Shown here: piece after piece, positions 36,252 through 49,400 of the stretch | Numbering within the stretch: the first letter of the stretch is position 1 | How the letters are laid out: every line of letters starts with the position of its first letter | Source: Neospora caninum Liverpool | Taxonomy: Eukaryota; Apicomplexa; Conoidasida; Eucoccidiorida; Sarcocystidae | DNA length: 64,000 bases | Assembly: GCF_000208865.1 (NCBI RefSeq) | Contig: NC_018388.1 | Span: 1 to 64,000 of the forward strand | Reading direction: 5' to 3' | The notes under the pieces: model-generated | The model's database searches: none | Seen by the model: the letters and a program-made list of their open reading frames with translations, nothing else | Told to the model about the DNA's origin: nothing | Translations under genes and position numbers: made by a program

Positions 36252-38117
36252 GTCAATTCGATGAAGATGCGAAAAAGACACATAACCACTCAGATGTAAG
36301 TTCGCAGTGCTCAGGCGACGGGTGAACCGCCGGGACGACTTCACGACGTGTCTGAGGTTGGAGAGAAAATATACCCGCGGCAAGGCTCTCTCTTGTATTT
36401 CTAGTTTTGTTTTAAAAGTTGAACTGTGCCTCAGTTGGAGGCAAACAGGCGAGAACACCACAACAAACGAGAAGTCAACACCCATGATAAATCGTAACCG
36501 TGCCCGCCAGCTCCGATTCTACTCCCCTCGCCGGTGGTGAGTGTGCGGGTCCGCCGGACTGCCTCGGACCCACCCGCGTCCGAAAAAGGTTTTTCTTGTC
36601 TAGCAGGCAAGTATCTGCCCCGCATTCACGTCGAGTCTCTAGAAAATGTCTTCGGAGTTAATCTAACCTGATAAGCCAGCACCCAAGCCTAAGGCATGAT
36701 ATTTTCAAGGCGTCTGCTTCGCGCTGCATCGAAACGAAAAGGGCAAAATGCAATCGGCTAGTGGGGTGGTGTTCGTGGCGCTGTCCGACGAAAGGGTACC
36801 CGAAAGCGCCGAGAGTCACATCTCCGCATTCCCTTTAGTTTTCAGTTCATCACAACATACTGCCACGTTGTCTTCAGCGAAGTAACAAGATACATCTATC
36901 CCGAAAGGGATGGGGGCATGCTGAGAGAAAATGCTCCATAATCCTCCCTCCAGTGACAGTCATCCTGTACCCCACCAGGCCAAGACAGTCAGTGCTGCCA
37001 ACGCAGACCAGTTGCAAACGTTATCGTACGACGCAACACGAAACTGTCTGTGACATCACGACCCAGAGGCTCCCACTAGAAGGCCCGAGACAGCCTTCGA
37101 AAGCATCGTGAGCCCGAACGGACGTCGGTCTCTCAGGCATCCCAACGAGGACTGTGTCGAGTGCGAGAGCAGCTAAGCACCGGGCAGGGACACGCAGATG
37201 TCCACCAGCACGATGTTTGTGTTGCGCAGGGTGGCGAAGCCTGTAGTTACGCGTGTAAGATAAACTGTGTGTTCATCAAGATCTGAGATATGGAGAATAT
37301 TTTGCAAGGTAAGGGTTCGTTCTCTATTCGCTTGGCGCAGTTACCCTGCTACAGGCCCCGGCAAAAACGTCACCAAAGGCTGGAGGCGGCAGAAAGCACG
37401 TGGTGCGCTGGACTATCGTGCAGGGAAATCCATCAATGAGCATTCCGTGCTTCAACAACTTACAGTTTTACGTTTTGTTCGCCTGTGCATCATCTGACAA
37501 AGTGGAAACTCCTCTGGCGAAATGTGCCACCAACCTCAATAGCGGGGCTCCCTCCGATGTGCCGAAGACGGGCGGCTTCACACGGATGCTATACCGAGCA
37601 GTTCTCACTTATTAACACTATGATGGTGAACTGGACCACGAATGTCGCAATAAAAACACAAATCACTGACTGGACGCCGGTGACCCAGTGTGCCAGCTGA
37701 TGGCAAAAGTCGGTCCGCCGCGCGGCAAAATCGTGTTCTACATCTGTGGCCGCTCTGACTGCAGTCTCAGAACTGCTAGTATTTCATTGGGGTAGCAATG
37801 GCAGGCTTTGTACCGAATAGGTCCCCACCGGGGAGGCGACAGCCACACCTCCCCCGCAAGTCACACGAGGACAAGAAGCACCAGCAGGTACACGTGAACT
37901 CCCTCGAGAGAATGAGCGGTCTGTTTTACGATATATTCTTCAACCGCGTTCTGCCTTACATTCCCTTCGCCGGCACTTTATTTCTGCCGTCACCCGACTG
38001 GGAAATCTATCGCCGTCCAGGGCTCTGCGGTCTGCCGGAACAAATGCGGCAAGTTTCCTGCGTAACGTATGGAGCAATCGATTAAGACGACACAGGCGAG
38101 TGCAAACACCGTCTCAA
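36252..38117. other. Gene-poor region upstream of the PGAM-like gene
   Basis: No supported gene. A 95-codon frame at 37798-38085 precedes the PGAM start in another frame and is probably 5' leader. The composition is balanced and no satellite monomer was recognised. The promoter of the PGAM-like gene must lie here, but I can point to no specific element. Confidence 0.4.
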
Positions 38118-39836
38118 ATGGCAAGAGTAGTGGGAACATGGCTGGATAAACACGAGGACGACATCAAGAAGGGCAAAAAGAAGCTTCTCTTTCTCATGCG
38201 ACATGCCGAGTCCGAGTTTAACGAACGGAGAAGGGACTCTTTTAGGCGCTTGCGAGTTCGTGGTAAGAAAACAGACTAGAAAGGTTTTACTCGAGGCCTA
38301 CGAAAAAGCACATGTATTTCAGTAGAACTCGGATTCCTGGCCCAGTAACTTTCTGCCTTGATCATGCGAGTGAGCGCGGAGCCCTGAATTCATGTGTGAC
38401 GCGTGTCTTCCCGTCTAGTTTTTCTCTGTGTAAGTTCGTGATGTGTTTCTCATCGCCTGCAGATAGAGTATTTGTCACTCTTCCGAAGAACGTTGCTGAT
38501 GCTTCGAGAGCACCGGAATTCTGAATAGTGCTCCTTGAGGGGTAACGGCAGTGGGATGGAACAGAACTTGCATGTGTGTATCATCAACTATTTCATACCC
38601 TAACAGGTGCAGCGGTGTCGGCCGCCTGCCCCGTTTCAGTATACCGAATTCTATCTGTTCTGTCCACAGTGGAATCACTTCTCTTCACTCTCGCAACTCC
38701 TCTTCTTCAGTGACTGGATTTCTAGATGAACGCAGGAAATTGTACTGGCCGACTGCCAAGATGCTCGCCTGACTCCACTGTATCTGCCTCACTTTGTCTT
38801 GCCTGGTGCAGACATGTTCAGTTACGACCCGAACATGCAAGATGTTTGTCTCACCGATCGCGGTTTGCAGCAGTGTGCAAGCGCTGCAAGGTTTTACTCG
38901 CAGTTCCGCGCTGAACTACCCACTGTGGAGGTCGACGCCTATATCGTGTCTCCTCTCAGTCGTACCATTCAGACTGCTCTCAACACTTTCTCTTGTCCCG
39001 CTGTTTCTCGCGATCCGGAGCATCGGCTGTCTCCTCGTCCGCGTGAAGGTGAGTTACCAGAAAATCAAGCAGTAGAGCCGCTGCACACTCACGAGAAATG
39101 GCTTCTTCTTCCGCTCGTACGAGAGCGTACCGACACAACCGGCGATACTGGACGGAAGGCGGAAGAGCTCCGTGACCACTTGGAAGCTCTGAGAGCTAGC
39201 AGACGACTTCCTCCTAACTGCAGCATCGACGAAGACCTTGACTGGTCACTCGTGAACCCCCTCAATAAGTGGTGGCTCCAGTTCGCCGATGACGAGATTG
39301 CGCAAATCGAGGAAGTTCTTTCCGCGCCGTGGTATGATGCTGACGCAAGGAAACATCACCATTTAAATGGGGAAGAACATGCTCAGGAAACGCTACGCCC
39401 ATCCGGTTCCTCTCATGGTCCGGCTTCTTCAGTTGCGGGAGAGCAGGCGGCAGCACAACAGTTGAACAAACTGGAAAGCGACGGCGAGGAGACACCTCTG
39501 GAAACGGAACCCGAAAGCGTTCGAGACCAACTGAAAGCGGCACTAAGGGATTACTCTACGGACGTTCATGACCTCATCAGAGAGCAGGCTTGGGCAGAAC
39601 GCCTCCAGGCATCTTGGCGCTTTAGAAAAGTCCCCCTGGAGAGCAGCCGCGCTGTCCGTGCACGGATGCGTCTTGTCCTCAAAGCAATCTGCAGCGTCAA
39701 GGATGCGAGGGTTGTGGTTATTGTAGGCCATTCGATCGCGTTTCGCGTCCTTACATCCACTCCAAAGATGGGCAACGCGTCAATGGCTCCCTTCGCCCTC
39801 GACTGCGAGTCGAAAACGATAACGGATCTTCATTAA
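38118..39836 (+). CDS. Phosphoglycerate mutase family (histidine phosphatase) protein, two exons
   Basis: Exons 38118-38262 and 38812-39836 join in phase 1 (donor GTAAG, acceptor TGCAG) to give 389 residues. The start lies in a CTCAAATGG context. Catalytic features of the histidine phosphatase superfamily are visible: LMRHAESEFN with phospho-acceptor H29 next to R28 (RHA instead of the usual RHG), LTDRGLQQ, SPLSRT with R99, RERTD with candidate acid E153, and GHS with H355. Between E153 and H355 lies an extra acidic, Gln/Ser/Glu-rich stretch, making the protein longer than typical family members. The substrate cannot be inferred; many such proteins are phosphatases, not glycolytic mutases. 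No signal peptide is evident. A GAAGGTGAGT near 39046 resembles a donor, but no plausible acceptor follows, so it is kept as coding. Confidence 0.85.
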
Positions 39837-40658
39837 CGCCTTCCAAGAATAACAAAGAAGAAGGCAGCTTAACAGACAGACGGAAATGAACCTGATGCGC
39901 GAGACTTCGGTTGTCAATCGTGTCTTCCGAACCTGGCTTCGTTTCCTGTGCCCGAGTACCCCGTTTGTCTTCCGTTCTGTTGTTTCAGCAGACGTGCGTC
40001 CGTGAATGCGGGTCTTGACGGACAGATGAGGCTGCGAAGAGGAAGACCATTCGAGCGACATCGGTAGTTGGTGTTGGAGTGAGTGTGGCGCTCTGATTTG
40101 CTTCATGTCTCCTCACGGCTAAAATTCTTTTTTGGTCCAATGTTAAGCTAGATCGTGCGATTGGTCGATGTTTTCCGGCACTAGTGCACGACAAGAGCGA
40201 AGAGAGAAAGGACAGAAGGGTACAGAACCAATCTTGCTTGGTCAGATGTGCCATGCGTGCGAGTGATAACACAGGAGATGAGATTCCTCTCATGATTCTC
40301 ACAAACAGTACGGACGACAGGACTTTGAAAGGCTTGTCTCGAGACAGTCGGTCAAGGGTAGACGAGATAGACGAAGTCTAGCGTCTGGAATGATGGTGGG
40401 AACGTGTTGTCTCGATAAAGACAGGGTGGGAGACCAACGCAGACCCGGGCTCAAGAGGGAGGCGTCAGACAAAGCTACCGTTCCACGCGTTATGGGGCGG
40501 TGGACGCGGAAACAACGTAAGAAAGGAGGACAATGCGACAGAGAGCGATGTAGCCGGAGTAGGATACTTAGTGTCACCGAAGACGCCTCGCGAGGCGTTG
40601 GCCCCTCGGGTTGAGCCGAAGCAACCAGGAACAATCGAGCCTGGAATAAGTGATTCGA
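39045..40658 (+). repeat. Segmental duplication, right copy (partner 1-1614)
   Basis: It contains most of exon 2 of the PGAM-like gene and 820 bases of 3' flank. Bases 39837-40658 hold no gene. Homology with the left copy ends at 40658. Confidence 0.95.
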
Positions 40659-43406
40659 TGACTCTTCTTAATGACCTAAAATAGGGGCCGCCTCAAGGCT
40701 CTGGGGTGACGCTGAACCACCGTGTTGCCCACCGACACGCATTACGGGTGAGCTCCGTCTCCCACAGCGTCTTGATACGTGAAACAGCGCGTGCAACTCG
40801 AACTGTTAGTCGCCAATTATCTGATGAATGACTTGAGATTGTGCGTAGCAACCGAATTCAAAGTGACAAAACACAGACAGGGCAGATTCCGATGTGCCGA
40901 CAGGAAGTGGCGAGCTGGGCTACCTCACCGACCCTTAAGGCACAGACCGCAATGGTGACATATGAACTGAACAAGACTGGCTGACATTCCCAATGTAAGC
41001 TTGCGGATATCAGTGTACTGGCGTTGGCCAGTCCCAATGCATTACATAAGCAGTGACAGACCTGCACATGAGTTCCAGAACCTAGTGGGAAAAAGCTACT
41101 ATCACAAAGGTGCTGTTGCCGTCTGATGTTTCTGTTGCAGACCAGATATGAGGAAAAGCTGTGACGTCTGAAAGCCTAGACATCACTGGAGCCTCACTGG
41201 GAAACTCCTGCAGAACACACAAAGTTGGGGCGTGATTCGAACGTTCCTACTTTTCGAAAGACCCACCAAGGGAAAGGATCCTTCGTGTGCCGCATGTCTC
41301 CGCCCATTCTGTGTGACAAGCCATCTACGTTCCAAACACCAATTTGCGGCTGCTTCGTCCTAGTTCATACCTTGGCTCGTTTCTTGAATCGTGCCCGTAT
41401 CTGAGCTATTGTATTTCCAATAAAAAGTTGTCACAAGAGCTTAAACGCGATCAATGGAAACGGAGTGACCTAGCGTCGACCTCTCGAACGCTTTGGTGCC
41501 TCGAGCGGTTGCGCGCTAAGCTGTGCCGACGTGCTCTTGCATCTGTGCCTTTCCCGGAAAGATGAGCATACGCGCAAAATGTTCTTGTGGAAAACAGGCC
41601 ATTTCTCGCTGCGGCATCTTTTCGATCCTTCGTACTAATGAAGAAGACAGACGAGTTCTCTGCGCATTTTTCACTGCTGACAGAAACTTGCTACTGCACG
41701 GTACGCCAGTGCGAACAGCTCACCGAGGAACCCCCGATCCAGTTATCTGCTCTTGAAATATCGGGAAACGCCGTGTCAGCAACAAAATTGCCGAACTCTA
41801 CTGGCAAATATTTCGCCTTTTTAGTTTAGGGAGTGAACCGCTGCCGAATTTGCCACGGACTAAAAAGCCTTACTCATGTGCAGGTGAAGATCTGCCGCTG
41901 GATTCTTGTCGCACTAGTTTGCACCAGTGACTGTCGTTGCTTGAATCGTCGCTTGTCGAGCATCTTCTCTTCCTACACATTGAACGAAGGAAGGCCTGTC
42001 TATCTGAAAGCGTAAGGATATTCCCAAGTCTCTACAGTGTGATGCACGCAAGTGAGGGAATTAAAAGTTTGCTCAGGAGTTCAAATCTAGACCGAGCGGT
42101 TCACAGTCACACTTCCTGTTTGTGTTCACGGCCGTACCACAGTAAAACATGGAGAAAAACGAAAGTCGCCGCCGGCTCGCATCTTCATTATTCACTGACT
42201 GTCGCTTTTTAATCTGTCATCTCCTCTTGCATACCGCTCCTTCAAGAAATTCCCTGCCTTCCACCACGCAGGTAGGCACACTTCTGAAATGGGCCTACTG
42301 ACCTCAAATCGATCTATTCCCAGGAAACCTCGTGCCGCTAGTCACACTACTCGCAACGAAGTTAAGCGTTGACCCCTTTTCGAGTACAGTTCCTCTGTCT
42401 CTCAAGCGTCTGTCAGCGGGATTCTGTAGATCTTCAACACGGTGTCCCTAGTTCAGATAAAATGCAGTCGCGTTGCGTGGGCTTTTCGACCTGGGTGCGA
42501 CCTGTAGGGGGAATACTGGCCGGAAAAAGCGGTCACTAGAAGATGTTAAGACCCCTCCTTGTGGCACGGCTGGAAGAGCAGATCATGGAATAAAATGTTT
42601 CGAGTATCCTTGACCAGAAATTGTGTAGAGCCTCCATTTCTTCATCTCCCGGGGGCGACCTTAAATGGACGCGCCGTCCTGTTGGTCGACCCACTGTTCG
42701 TCCTACACATTCCCTCGTTGAGTGTGCCCATCTTCGTTGATTGTTCTATCAGTCTTGATTGCGCTTCGGTTTTTTGTTGCTAGTATACGAAACTTTGGTT
42801 ATCGATCTTTTCCCGCTCCTTCGGAGCCGCCGTTCCATCCTCGGCCCTGTGCCAGTACAGACGGTTTTGTTTTCGGTTATCTCAGCTCTTTCATCTTTCA
42901 CCGGCATTACTTGTTTTCCTTTACTATACAATGCCGTTTTTGGTGGATGTTGTTCCCCGCTCTGCATTCTTCCCTCCCCCCGTGCACTTTGGGTCTGGTG
43001 TCTTGGCGGCACGGCAGGCGTTTCTTCCGCTCCTGGACAGAGTACCCCCCTGGGAGGCGGCCCAGCATTTTCACATCGACAACTCCCATTTTGTCGATGA
43101 CACTGTCTAACAGCGGCCAGTCTTCTGGTTTCCCATGTCCTCCGAGCGTGCCCTTTCGGCGTTTTCAGGAAGACTGCACACCCACACGCTCGCTACCCTC
43201 AAACGCCCCTGCCGCCGCGAGTGCCCGACGCCGTTCTTTTTCTACCAACGTCGGAAGCTCGGGCTGCCTGCGCAGACGCTTCGCTCTCGAGTCGGTCCCA
43301 CTGTGGAGCCCTCTTTCTGGGAAGCGTCTGCCTTTTCATTGTTTTCTTCTTGTCCGCTTGCCTCGTTGCCCGTCGCCACTAGCGACGCGCGGGGACTGCT
43401 GCAGAG
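40659..43406. other. Intergenic region and probable 5' leader of the giant gene
   Basis: No supported gene. Short frames at 41344-42212 and a 243-codon frame at 42722-43453 lack domains. The latter lies in a T/C-rich tract that looks like the 5' untranslated leader of the gene starting near 43407. No tRNA or repeat was recognised. Confidence 0.45.
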
Positions 43407-46400
43407 ATGTGTGCACGCCTGCGGCTGCGTATCCAAGAGGAAGAAAAGGATAAACAAGGAAAAGAATCCCTCTCGAAAATGAACAAGGCATCGAGCGACT
43501 TCGGCTTTCCGGTTCCTTCGCTCTCTTTTGCACATCTCTCCACTGCGGCTGCTTGCTCCTCATCCTCAGCCTCGTCTGCGCCGCACGCTGGTCTGTCCCT
43601 TCAGATTGCCAGTCAGCTTTCGGCTTCGTCCGTGACTGCATCTGACGTTCCCTTCTCCACCTCGTTTTGTCCACTTTTTGGACGAAGCTCAAGTCAAGCG
43701 GACAAGGCGAGAGGAAAGGAAGGAGAAGAATGGCTGCTCGGACCAGCAGTGAGAGACAACCAAGGAACCGCGACAGCAACGCGTGCGTGTCCAAAAAGGC
43801 CAATAGATGGACAGCAGGTTTCACATGAGGAGAGAGCAGCAAAGAAAGGTGGGAATCCTGGGAGCGAAAGAGGTAAAGATTCAGCTGGAAAAAAGCAAGG
43901 CGCCCTCTTTCTGGGCGTGAAGCATGCGAAACCAGGTTGCACAAAAGAAAGGGGTTTCATGACTCGGGGCGGAGAGACTGCCGAGTCCAGCCTGTCACGC
44001 CGAGGCCTGTGCCTCCTTCCGTCCACAGCCGAGTCACCTCCAGATAAAAGAAAGAACATGCCAGCGAGGACGGCATTTTACTCGTTCTCTCCCCTCTCTC
44101 CGCCTTGTTCTCGGAAGGAAGCCCCCCAGGAATCAGTTCTTCGCAGTGCGTCGAATGCTTCGGAGGCTGACTCCCGCGGCGTCCTACGCTCTTCCGGTCT
44201 TCGCCTGAAAGATCGAAATGGTCTCCAGTCGTCTTTTTTTCTTCCGCCTTCCGTACCTCACTTGTCACAAAATCCAAAGAGCGACTGTTGGGATCTGTCG
44301 CCCCACAAACCGAGCCGCCGCGTCATCGCAGACCTCCAGGCGCAACTCAGAAAAATTAGGACCGAAGGGAAAGAAGCCCCGGCGCTCGAGAGGGGCGGGG
44401 ACAAGGAGACAACCGTGGTCAGCGAAGGACGAAGCAAGAAAGCGGAGAGGCAGGGACAACAGGAAGCCTGGACACGGGACGCGAGCGAGCGGCAGGATGG
44501 AAGGAAGAACGCACATACAGAGAGGCAGAGATTGATTGAGGAAAGTGAAGAAAGCGGCTACTGTAGCGCCCTCTCCGCCGCAGCAGAGGAAGCGCTGGAA
44601 AGAGCGTGGAGTCGCCTAGACGGAACAAGTCGCGGAAGTAGCCAGAGCAGCTCATTGCGCGCCTCGCCGCTCTTCCAGGCAGAGAAGGGCCGGAGATTGC
44701 TGGACGGAGCACGGGAGAGCAAGTCTCTAACCGAGAAGGGGGGCAAACGATCGGGCCCCACCACAGAGGAGAACAAGACGACTCACACTCCTCTGTCGTC
44801 GGCTTCTCCGTCTGTTTCTTCTTTTCTCAGCAAAGCTAGAACTCTTGAGACCAAGCTCTCAATTGGAGGCAAGGTGTTGTGCGTGGACGACGTTACAAGC
44901 ATTCGGCAGGGACTTTTCCGAGCGCTCGATCAGGCTCAGAGTCATTTCCGCAAATACCATTCGGCCGCTGTGGAGAAGGATCCTCATGCTGCACGCGCCT
45001 CTCTCTTCCCGGGCCCGGAGGCGCCGCACCGCCGCGACCGCGGTCGGAGGAGCGCCACCACCGAGCAGCCGGGGTGCAGAGCCCTACAGAATTCGGCAAC
45101 AGAACAGGAAACTCCAGGCCCAGAGAAGAGCACACGAAAGTCAGGCTGTCTCTCCCTCGCCGAAGAGTCGTCGTCTCTTGAGGACGAGCCTCAGAACACA
45201 CGAGAGTCGAGTTCCGGAAACAGGCAAGAAAGCAAAAGAAGGAAGAGACACCCGGCCACGCGACTGAGGTCTTGCCGAGAAAGAGAGACGCTGTCCGCGA
45301 AGAAAGCACCGGTTTCGCCAGCGCGTACAGACAGAGAGGAGACAGAAAAAACGGGCCATGCAGACGCTGGTGGTTGCCATTCAAAAGGCAATCTCGATGA
45401 TCGCCAGGGCCCGCTTAACGGCAAGAGAACGGGGAGGAAAGAACCGACAGGCCTTCCAGAACTCAACTGTCTCGACGAGGCATGCATTTCCCGTAGACCG
45501 AATCCTGGGGAGAAGACAAGCATAGAAGAATCAGATGATCTGGATAACAGAAGAGCCATTCGTCCTCGAACACACTTGTGCCCGAGGGACTGTACCCCTA
45601 AAGAAAGCCCACTGCCTTGCGGTTCTCTTGAGAGCCCTCGAGCCCCCGATTCGTCTCCCTCCTCTGAAGACTCGCTGTACCACGGAAGTCGAATGTGCAC
45701 GAAAGAGGCAATCGCGACCTCCCGCAGTCCTTTCGTCACCGCTGGTGTGTGCCCAGCAGAAGACGAAGAACCAAGAAGCGTCCTGACTCTAGGCAACCGG
45801 AGATGTGCGGACCAAAACGTTTCGCGCCTGTCGAGTTATAAACAGGCATACGACAAAGGGTGGGACTTGACGAAAGGAGGATCACGAGGGAATGAGTCCG
45901 CCCTACGAAACAGTCTCCAGGATTCGCTTGCAAGTTCTCCAAAGCGTATGCACTTAAAACCTAAGGGGAGCAACGAGGCTAGCTCTGCGTTTGCTCATCA
46001 GAAGGATCACGGGGGTTGCGTATCTAACGGAACAGGAGCCTTGGAGAAAACGGCGGTTCTTGAAACGGAACGAGCCCAGAAGGTTGTTTCCTCGGGCCCA
46101 GGCAGCTCAAACTGTGAAGAAGACGCTCGTGGCAGAGAACAAGTGAAGGCCACAGTACGTGCCGTTCCACACGCCGCAGCACAGAATCTTTCTCTCGTTT
46201 TGCCGAGTTGTCGCGGCAGCGGGGTTCCTGCCTCGGCGCAGGCCAGGGAAATTGTCGTCGCTAGGAGAAAAGAGTGTTCCTCCGGGGACTCCGCTTCCGT
46301 TTCCTCTCCCTCCAGAGCGAGTCACTCACGGCAGCAACAGAGGCAGCGCGCTTCCCGTCACAAACCGCGTGTCTCGACTTCTTCCCTGACTGAGGGGCGA

Positions 46401-49400
46401 AGACAGCAGGCCTGCGTCCTTCCTCTTTCGGCCCTCTCAACGACAGAAAAGCTGCTGCGGCGAGGCGCACAGCCCCTCTCAAACGAGAGGGAAGATGCCG
46501 CGCGCAGGAAGAAAGACAGCAGAGCATCGTCCATGCCAGTGGTGGAGAAACTCGTCTTGCTTCTGTCGCACGGCGGGGCCTCCCTCAAGCAGGGAGGGGA
46601 CCGCTCTACTCAAGCGAGACAAGATCTGCCACCGCGTGGCCACCACCGCAACCCCGCGCAGTCCGCTTGCGGAATGCACTTTTCGGTTGAGACTTTAAAA
46701 GATTCAAAGGGACATGCGCAAAGTCGTACCACGGAAGGCCGTCAGCCCTGGGGCGTGCCTGCCAGGACAGCGGAGAGACACGGTCGGCCCTCCAGGCCAA
46801 CCGAGTGTCTCTCGCCCTCCGCTGCAGGCCCCGGCGCGCGAGACCAGCCACCCCACGTTGTCCCTTCGCCATGGGCCCCGCAGCTGCGCTCCCCAGAGGG
46901 ACGAGGTGGAAACGCTGTGCCGCGGGACCTCGAGAAAGAGCAATCGGCATCTTGTGCGAGTCACACAGGCGAGGCCGACGTGACGTGGATAGCCTTGAAG
47001 AGCCAAACTAACGAGGACAAACGTGAAGACCAGGGTGGGAAAGATGCATCACACCCTTCGCCGTCAACGTCGTCCAAATATGTGTTCCTTCTCTCGCACG
47101 CTTCTGCCGGAAGCCCAAGTGAAGCATGCAGCAGAGAGAGACGTGAGGGGGCTCTCGTGGGGCAGGGGCCCGGGACTAAGGAGCTGAAGCAAGAAGAGAG
47201 GCGCGCTGGAAGACTGGCGTTCGACGCCGCTGCTCCTCCCTTCCTCGCACGTGGCAGAGACTTAGACGTGCGCGTGCAGACCGCGATTCGGGCCGCGGCG
47301 AAACCAGTTCTGGCTGCTTCTGAAGAGGAAGCGAGCGAGGCTGTCCTGGTCGGAGATTCCCCCTCCTCGTCTGCGCTGCACTCGCCTCCTCTGCTCACCA
47401 GTCACGGAACTCCCTCTGCTGCCTCCGGCGCCTCTCAGAGTTCCTCAGCTTCGCTCGCCTTCTGCCCAGAGAAGTGTGAACAGGGGCGGGTGTCGGCGGA
47501 GCTGTCTCTGTCGCGCGCAAATGCTGCAGAGCGGCCCGCGGCCTGCTCTCAGCTTCTGCGTGAAGAGGCCTGTCCCTCGGCGGCTCGGGCCTTGAACGCG
47601 GAGGGCGGCAGCCGAGGGCAACGTGAGCCAGGCGCAGCGCTGCGCCCGGACGCTGCGCCTGTCTGGAAAGACGCCGAGCAGCGATGGGGCAGCTGCGGAC
47701 CAGGGGGGACGGGAGCGCGGGCCTCAAACGCGCCTCAGACTGTGCCGCATCGAGAAGGGGAGAGGCGAGAGGAAATGTGTTTTGACATCTGGATTCGAGA
47801 ACCGGCAAGAGGAGACCTCACAGATAAGCGAACAGCGAGATGCGAGAGAAACGAACTTGAAGAGGGGTGGAGAAGCTCCCGGAGGGCGCGTGGCGGGGCA
47901 GCTGGGTATCAGGTGTCGAAGCAAGAACTACGGTACTGCGCCTGCGCGCCGACAGAGGGAGACGTGGAGTATCGAGCCGGCAGCTTCGGGAGCGGCGCTA
48001 GCCTCTTGTCCTCCCTCCAGCAGCGTCATCTTCTCCGTAGAGGCTTCGAAGGCTTCCGCGCTCCTCGCTCCGCGCCCCAAGCTGCCTCTCATCCTCGCTT
48101 CGGACTGACCCCTCGCGAAAAGGAGACTCCGAGTCCCCTTCCGTCTCGCCGCCGCCCCGCATCCTCCCGATTGGGCCACAAGGATGAAGATGATCAGGGC
48201 TACAGAGACTCAGACGCGCTGGGGTCTCGTAAAACGGAAGGACAGCCATCCAGTCCAACTACGCAGACAGGCTTCCTCTTCTCCCCCAACACCAGAGCTG
48301 AAGAATCTGAAGAAGAAAACGCCTTCTTCTCTCCTCTTTCGGTTCCGCGACGCGAGGCGTGCATGCGGAGACAGGCGTTCAGAGATGCTGTCTCCGAGGG
48401 CGACAAGAGAGAGCGGGAAGACAGGGAGGTGGAAAAGCCTGAAAGGCGAGACGGCGAAAGACAAACACCGGATGAGACAGGACACTGGTCCCCACCGGAA
48501 CCGTCTTCCTACCCGTCCTCTTGTCGCTCCGGAGGCTCTCTCACCAATTGCAGTCACCGCACCGTCCGCGACCCCAGAAGTCGAAGGAACAGCCTTGCTT
48601 CAAGTCTGCCTGATGACGATGGGGAGTTTTCTGCCGGCGAGCTCCGGCGAGAGGATAGGAAAAAAGATGTCGCTAAGGAAGAAGCGGACTGGGGAAATCA
48701 AGACAGTGGTGAGTCTGGAAAGCTGAGGCAAGCTGCAGTGACACGAGAAATTTCCAGGGACATTGCAACAGATGAAGCGACTTCTTCAAAGGCACACGTG
48801 ATCACTGCCCCCGTCCTTTCGTCCTGTTTGCGGAACAGCGCCGGAGACGTTTGTCAAGCAAACGCCCAAGAGCCTGCAGACGGAGAAGAAGAGACGCAGA
48901 CAGAGCGGAGTTGGGAACCTGTCCTTGAAGAGGAACAGGAACCTATATCTGTTACCTCGGACAGTGCTGGCCCCCCGCCTGCTGCTTTGTCGGAGGACAC
49001 GGAAAGGGAGAAGCGAGCCGGTGCGCTGTCCTCTGGACAAACTTCCGAAACGTCTCTTTCTTCATTTCTACTGTGGCGGGAACAAGGTTCCCTTCGCGGC
49101 CTCGACAGAGAAATCGAGGACTTGTTGGACTCAGTGGAAGTGTTCCTGCTGGCTCTCGAGGGCGACGGCCACGCGCTCTCGCTCCGCCTGCTGGATCGGC
49201 GTGCACGCCAGTGCCAAGCCCGGCCGGAAACCGTAAAGGAAGGAAGCGAAATGTGGGAACCCAAGGAGGGGAAATCGTTCCTTTTGCGTCGGCCGGGGGT
49301 GGAGACGAAGGGAACCGAGCAGACAGCGCCCAGCTCGTCTTCAGCTTTCTTCCGTCGGGGCGCACCAAGCGCCGAGCCGGCGACGGAGGAGAGAGAAAGC

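Noticed and set aside
37798..38085. 95-codon frame just upstream of the PGAM-like gene
   Set aside because: Splicing it through a donor near 37888 and an acceptor near 38095 does not give an in-frame join to the RHA exon. It is probably 5' leader, although its reading is not implausible as protein.
39046..39070. Strong donor-like GAAGGTGAGT in the PGAM-like exon 2
   Set aside because: The nearest AG is 24 bases away, too short for an intron. More distant acceptors would remove the catalytic Glu region.
42722..43453. 243-codon plus-strand frame before the giant gene
   Set aside because: It is T/C-rich leader-like sequence with no domain, and overlaps the start of the giant gene in another frame.
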